Of a stretch of 64,000 bases of DNA, positions 63,686-64,000 are shown piece after piece. The notes under the pieces were generated by a model that did no database searches, had not been told where the DNA came from, and was given only the letters and a program-made list of their open reading frames with translations. Each line of letters starts with the position of its first letter. Position 1 is the first letter of the stretch. Position numbers and translations under genes: made by a program. The DNA is from Mastigamoeba balamuthi (lineage: Eukaryota; Evosea; Mastigamoebida; Mastigamoebidae), in the NCBI GenBank assembly GCA_902651635.1, contig CACRSC010001917.1, positions 1,071,659-1,135,658 on the forward strand, written 5' to 3'.

Positions 63686-64000
63686 CACGTCGATCACGTT
63701 TACGTTCCGTAGCGGAAGCAACTTCGCTACATGCCGCTATAGCGTGTTCTGCTATGCACAGCTACATAGGCACTTCCGCTACAATGCATAGCGGACCCTC
63801 CGCTACACACTGTAGTGGAACTATTTGTGTAGCAGTGCATAGCGGAACGCGCTATAGCGCATTCTGCTACGCACAGCTACATAGGCACTTCCGCTACAGT
63901 GTGTAGTGGATCCTTCGCTACACACTGTAGTGGAACTATTTGTGTAGCAGCACATAGCAGAACATGCTATAGTGTGTTCCGCCATGCACTGCTACATAGG
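63686..64000. mobile_element. Start of another copy of the element, runs off the window
   Basis: Begins CACGTCGATCACGTTTACG, then array units. From 63736 there is an exact higher-order period of 115 bases (GCTATAG at 63736, 63851 and 63966). This copy keeps more intact CpG (TAGCGGA, TCCGCTA) than the 59-62 kb copy, suggesting it is younger or less methylated. Confidence 0.6.

Overview
The window is eukaryotic. A GC-rich, gene-dense chromosomal block of about 46 kb (roughly 12.2-58.0 kb) is flanked on both sides by CpG-poorer, repeat-rich DNA. The central genes are split by short introns (mostly 45-200 bases) that favour a GTGCG 5' splice site, are packed on both strands and often share divergent promoters of 100-200 bases. 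Their families (RAD9, C2-EF-hand phosphatidylserine decarboxylase, chitin synthase-like GT2, Costars-LIM-RhoGAP, Ras fused to a vWA domain, SPRING1-like, PSI-domain receptors) point to a free-living unicellular eukaryote. The Ras/vWA architecture resembles amoebozoan proteins, but I cannot fix the taxon from this sequence.

Left flank, 1 to about 12.1 kb: a decaying, intron-free insertion with virus-like content. It has an intact RuvC-like Holliday junction resolvase of the poxvirus A22/large-DNA-virus type, three tandem collagen-like fibre-type genes, a Lys-rich basic protein and several small membrane proteins. Many neighbours carry frameshifts or in-frame stops. One virus-like gene is interrupted by a 1.2-kb element.

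Centre, 12.2 to 58.0 kb: two tandem secreted S33/TAP-like peptidase genes (the first with its 5' end inverted), tRNA-Leu(GAG), Ras-vWA, Costars-LIM-RhoGAP, an SGLT-type symporter, an unknown two-intron gene, two tandem PSI-domain receptors, RAD9, a Cys-motif gene possibly related to COE/Rel-type factors, a second vWA gene, a LamG-like protein, a small three-span membrane protein, an ABHD hydrolase, a multi-span membrane protein, the PS decarboxylase, a KEN-box nuclear protein divergent from a PPP phosphatase, a SPRING1 homologue, a rhodanese-DSP phosphatase, a GNAT enzyme, a BTB/KCTD protein, a DH-PH RhoGEF and a chitin synthase-like enzyme. Ras, RhoGAP and RhoGEF together suggest strong cytoskeletal signalling in this neighbourhood.

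Right flank, 58.0 to 64.0 kb: mobile DNA. A 3.4-kb element (59365-62810) is bounded by degenerate inverted ends and carries palindromic TAGCGGA arrays, a small zinc-finger-like ORF, a 167-169-bp block also present 52 kb away in the 1.2-kb left element, and a tyrosine recombinase with one apparent frameshift. The left copy (7488-8698) looks like a non-autonomous deletion derivative that landed in a virus-like gene with a GT target duplication. Further arrays and a tRNA-Glu(CTC) follow. The array variants differ mainly by CpG to TpG or CpA, a signature of cytosine-methylation decay.
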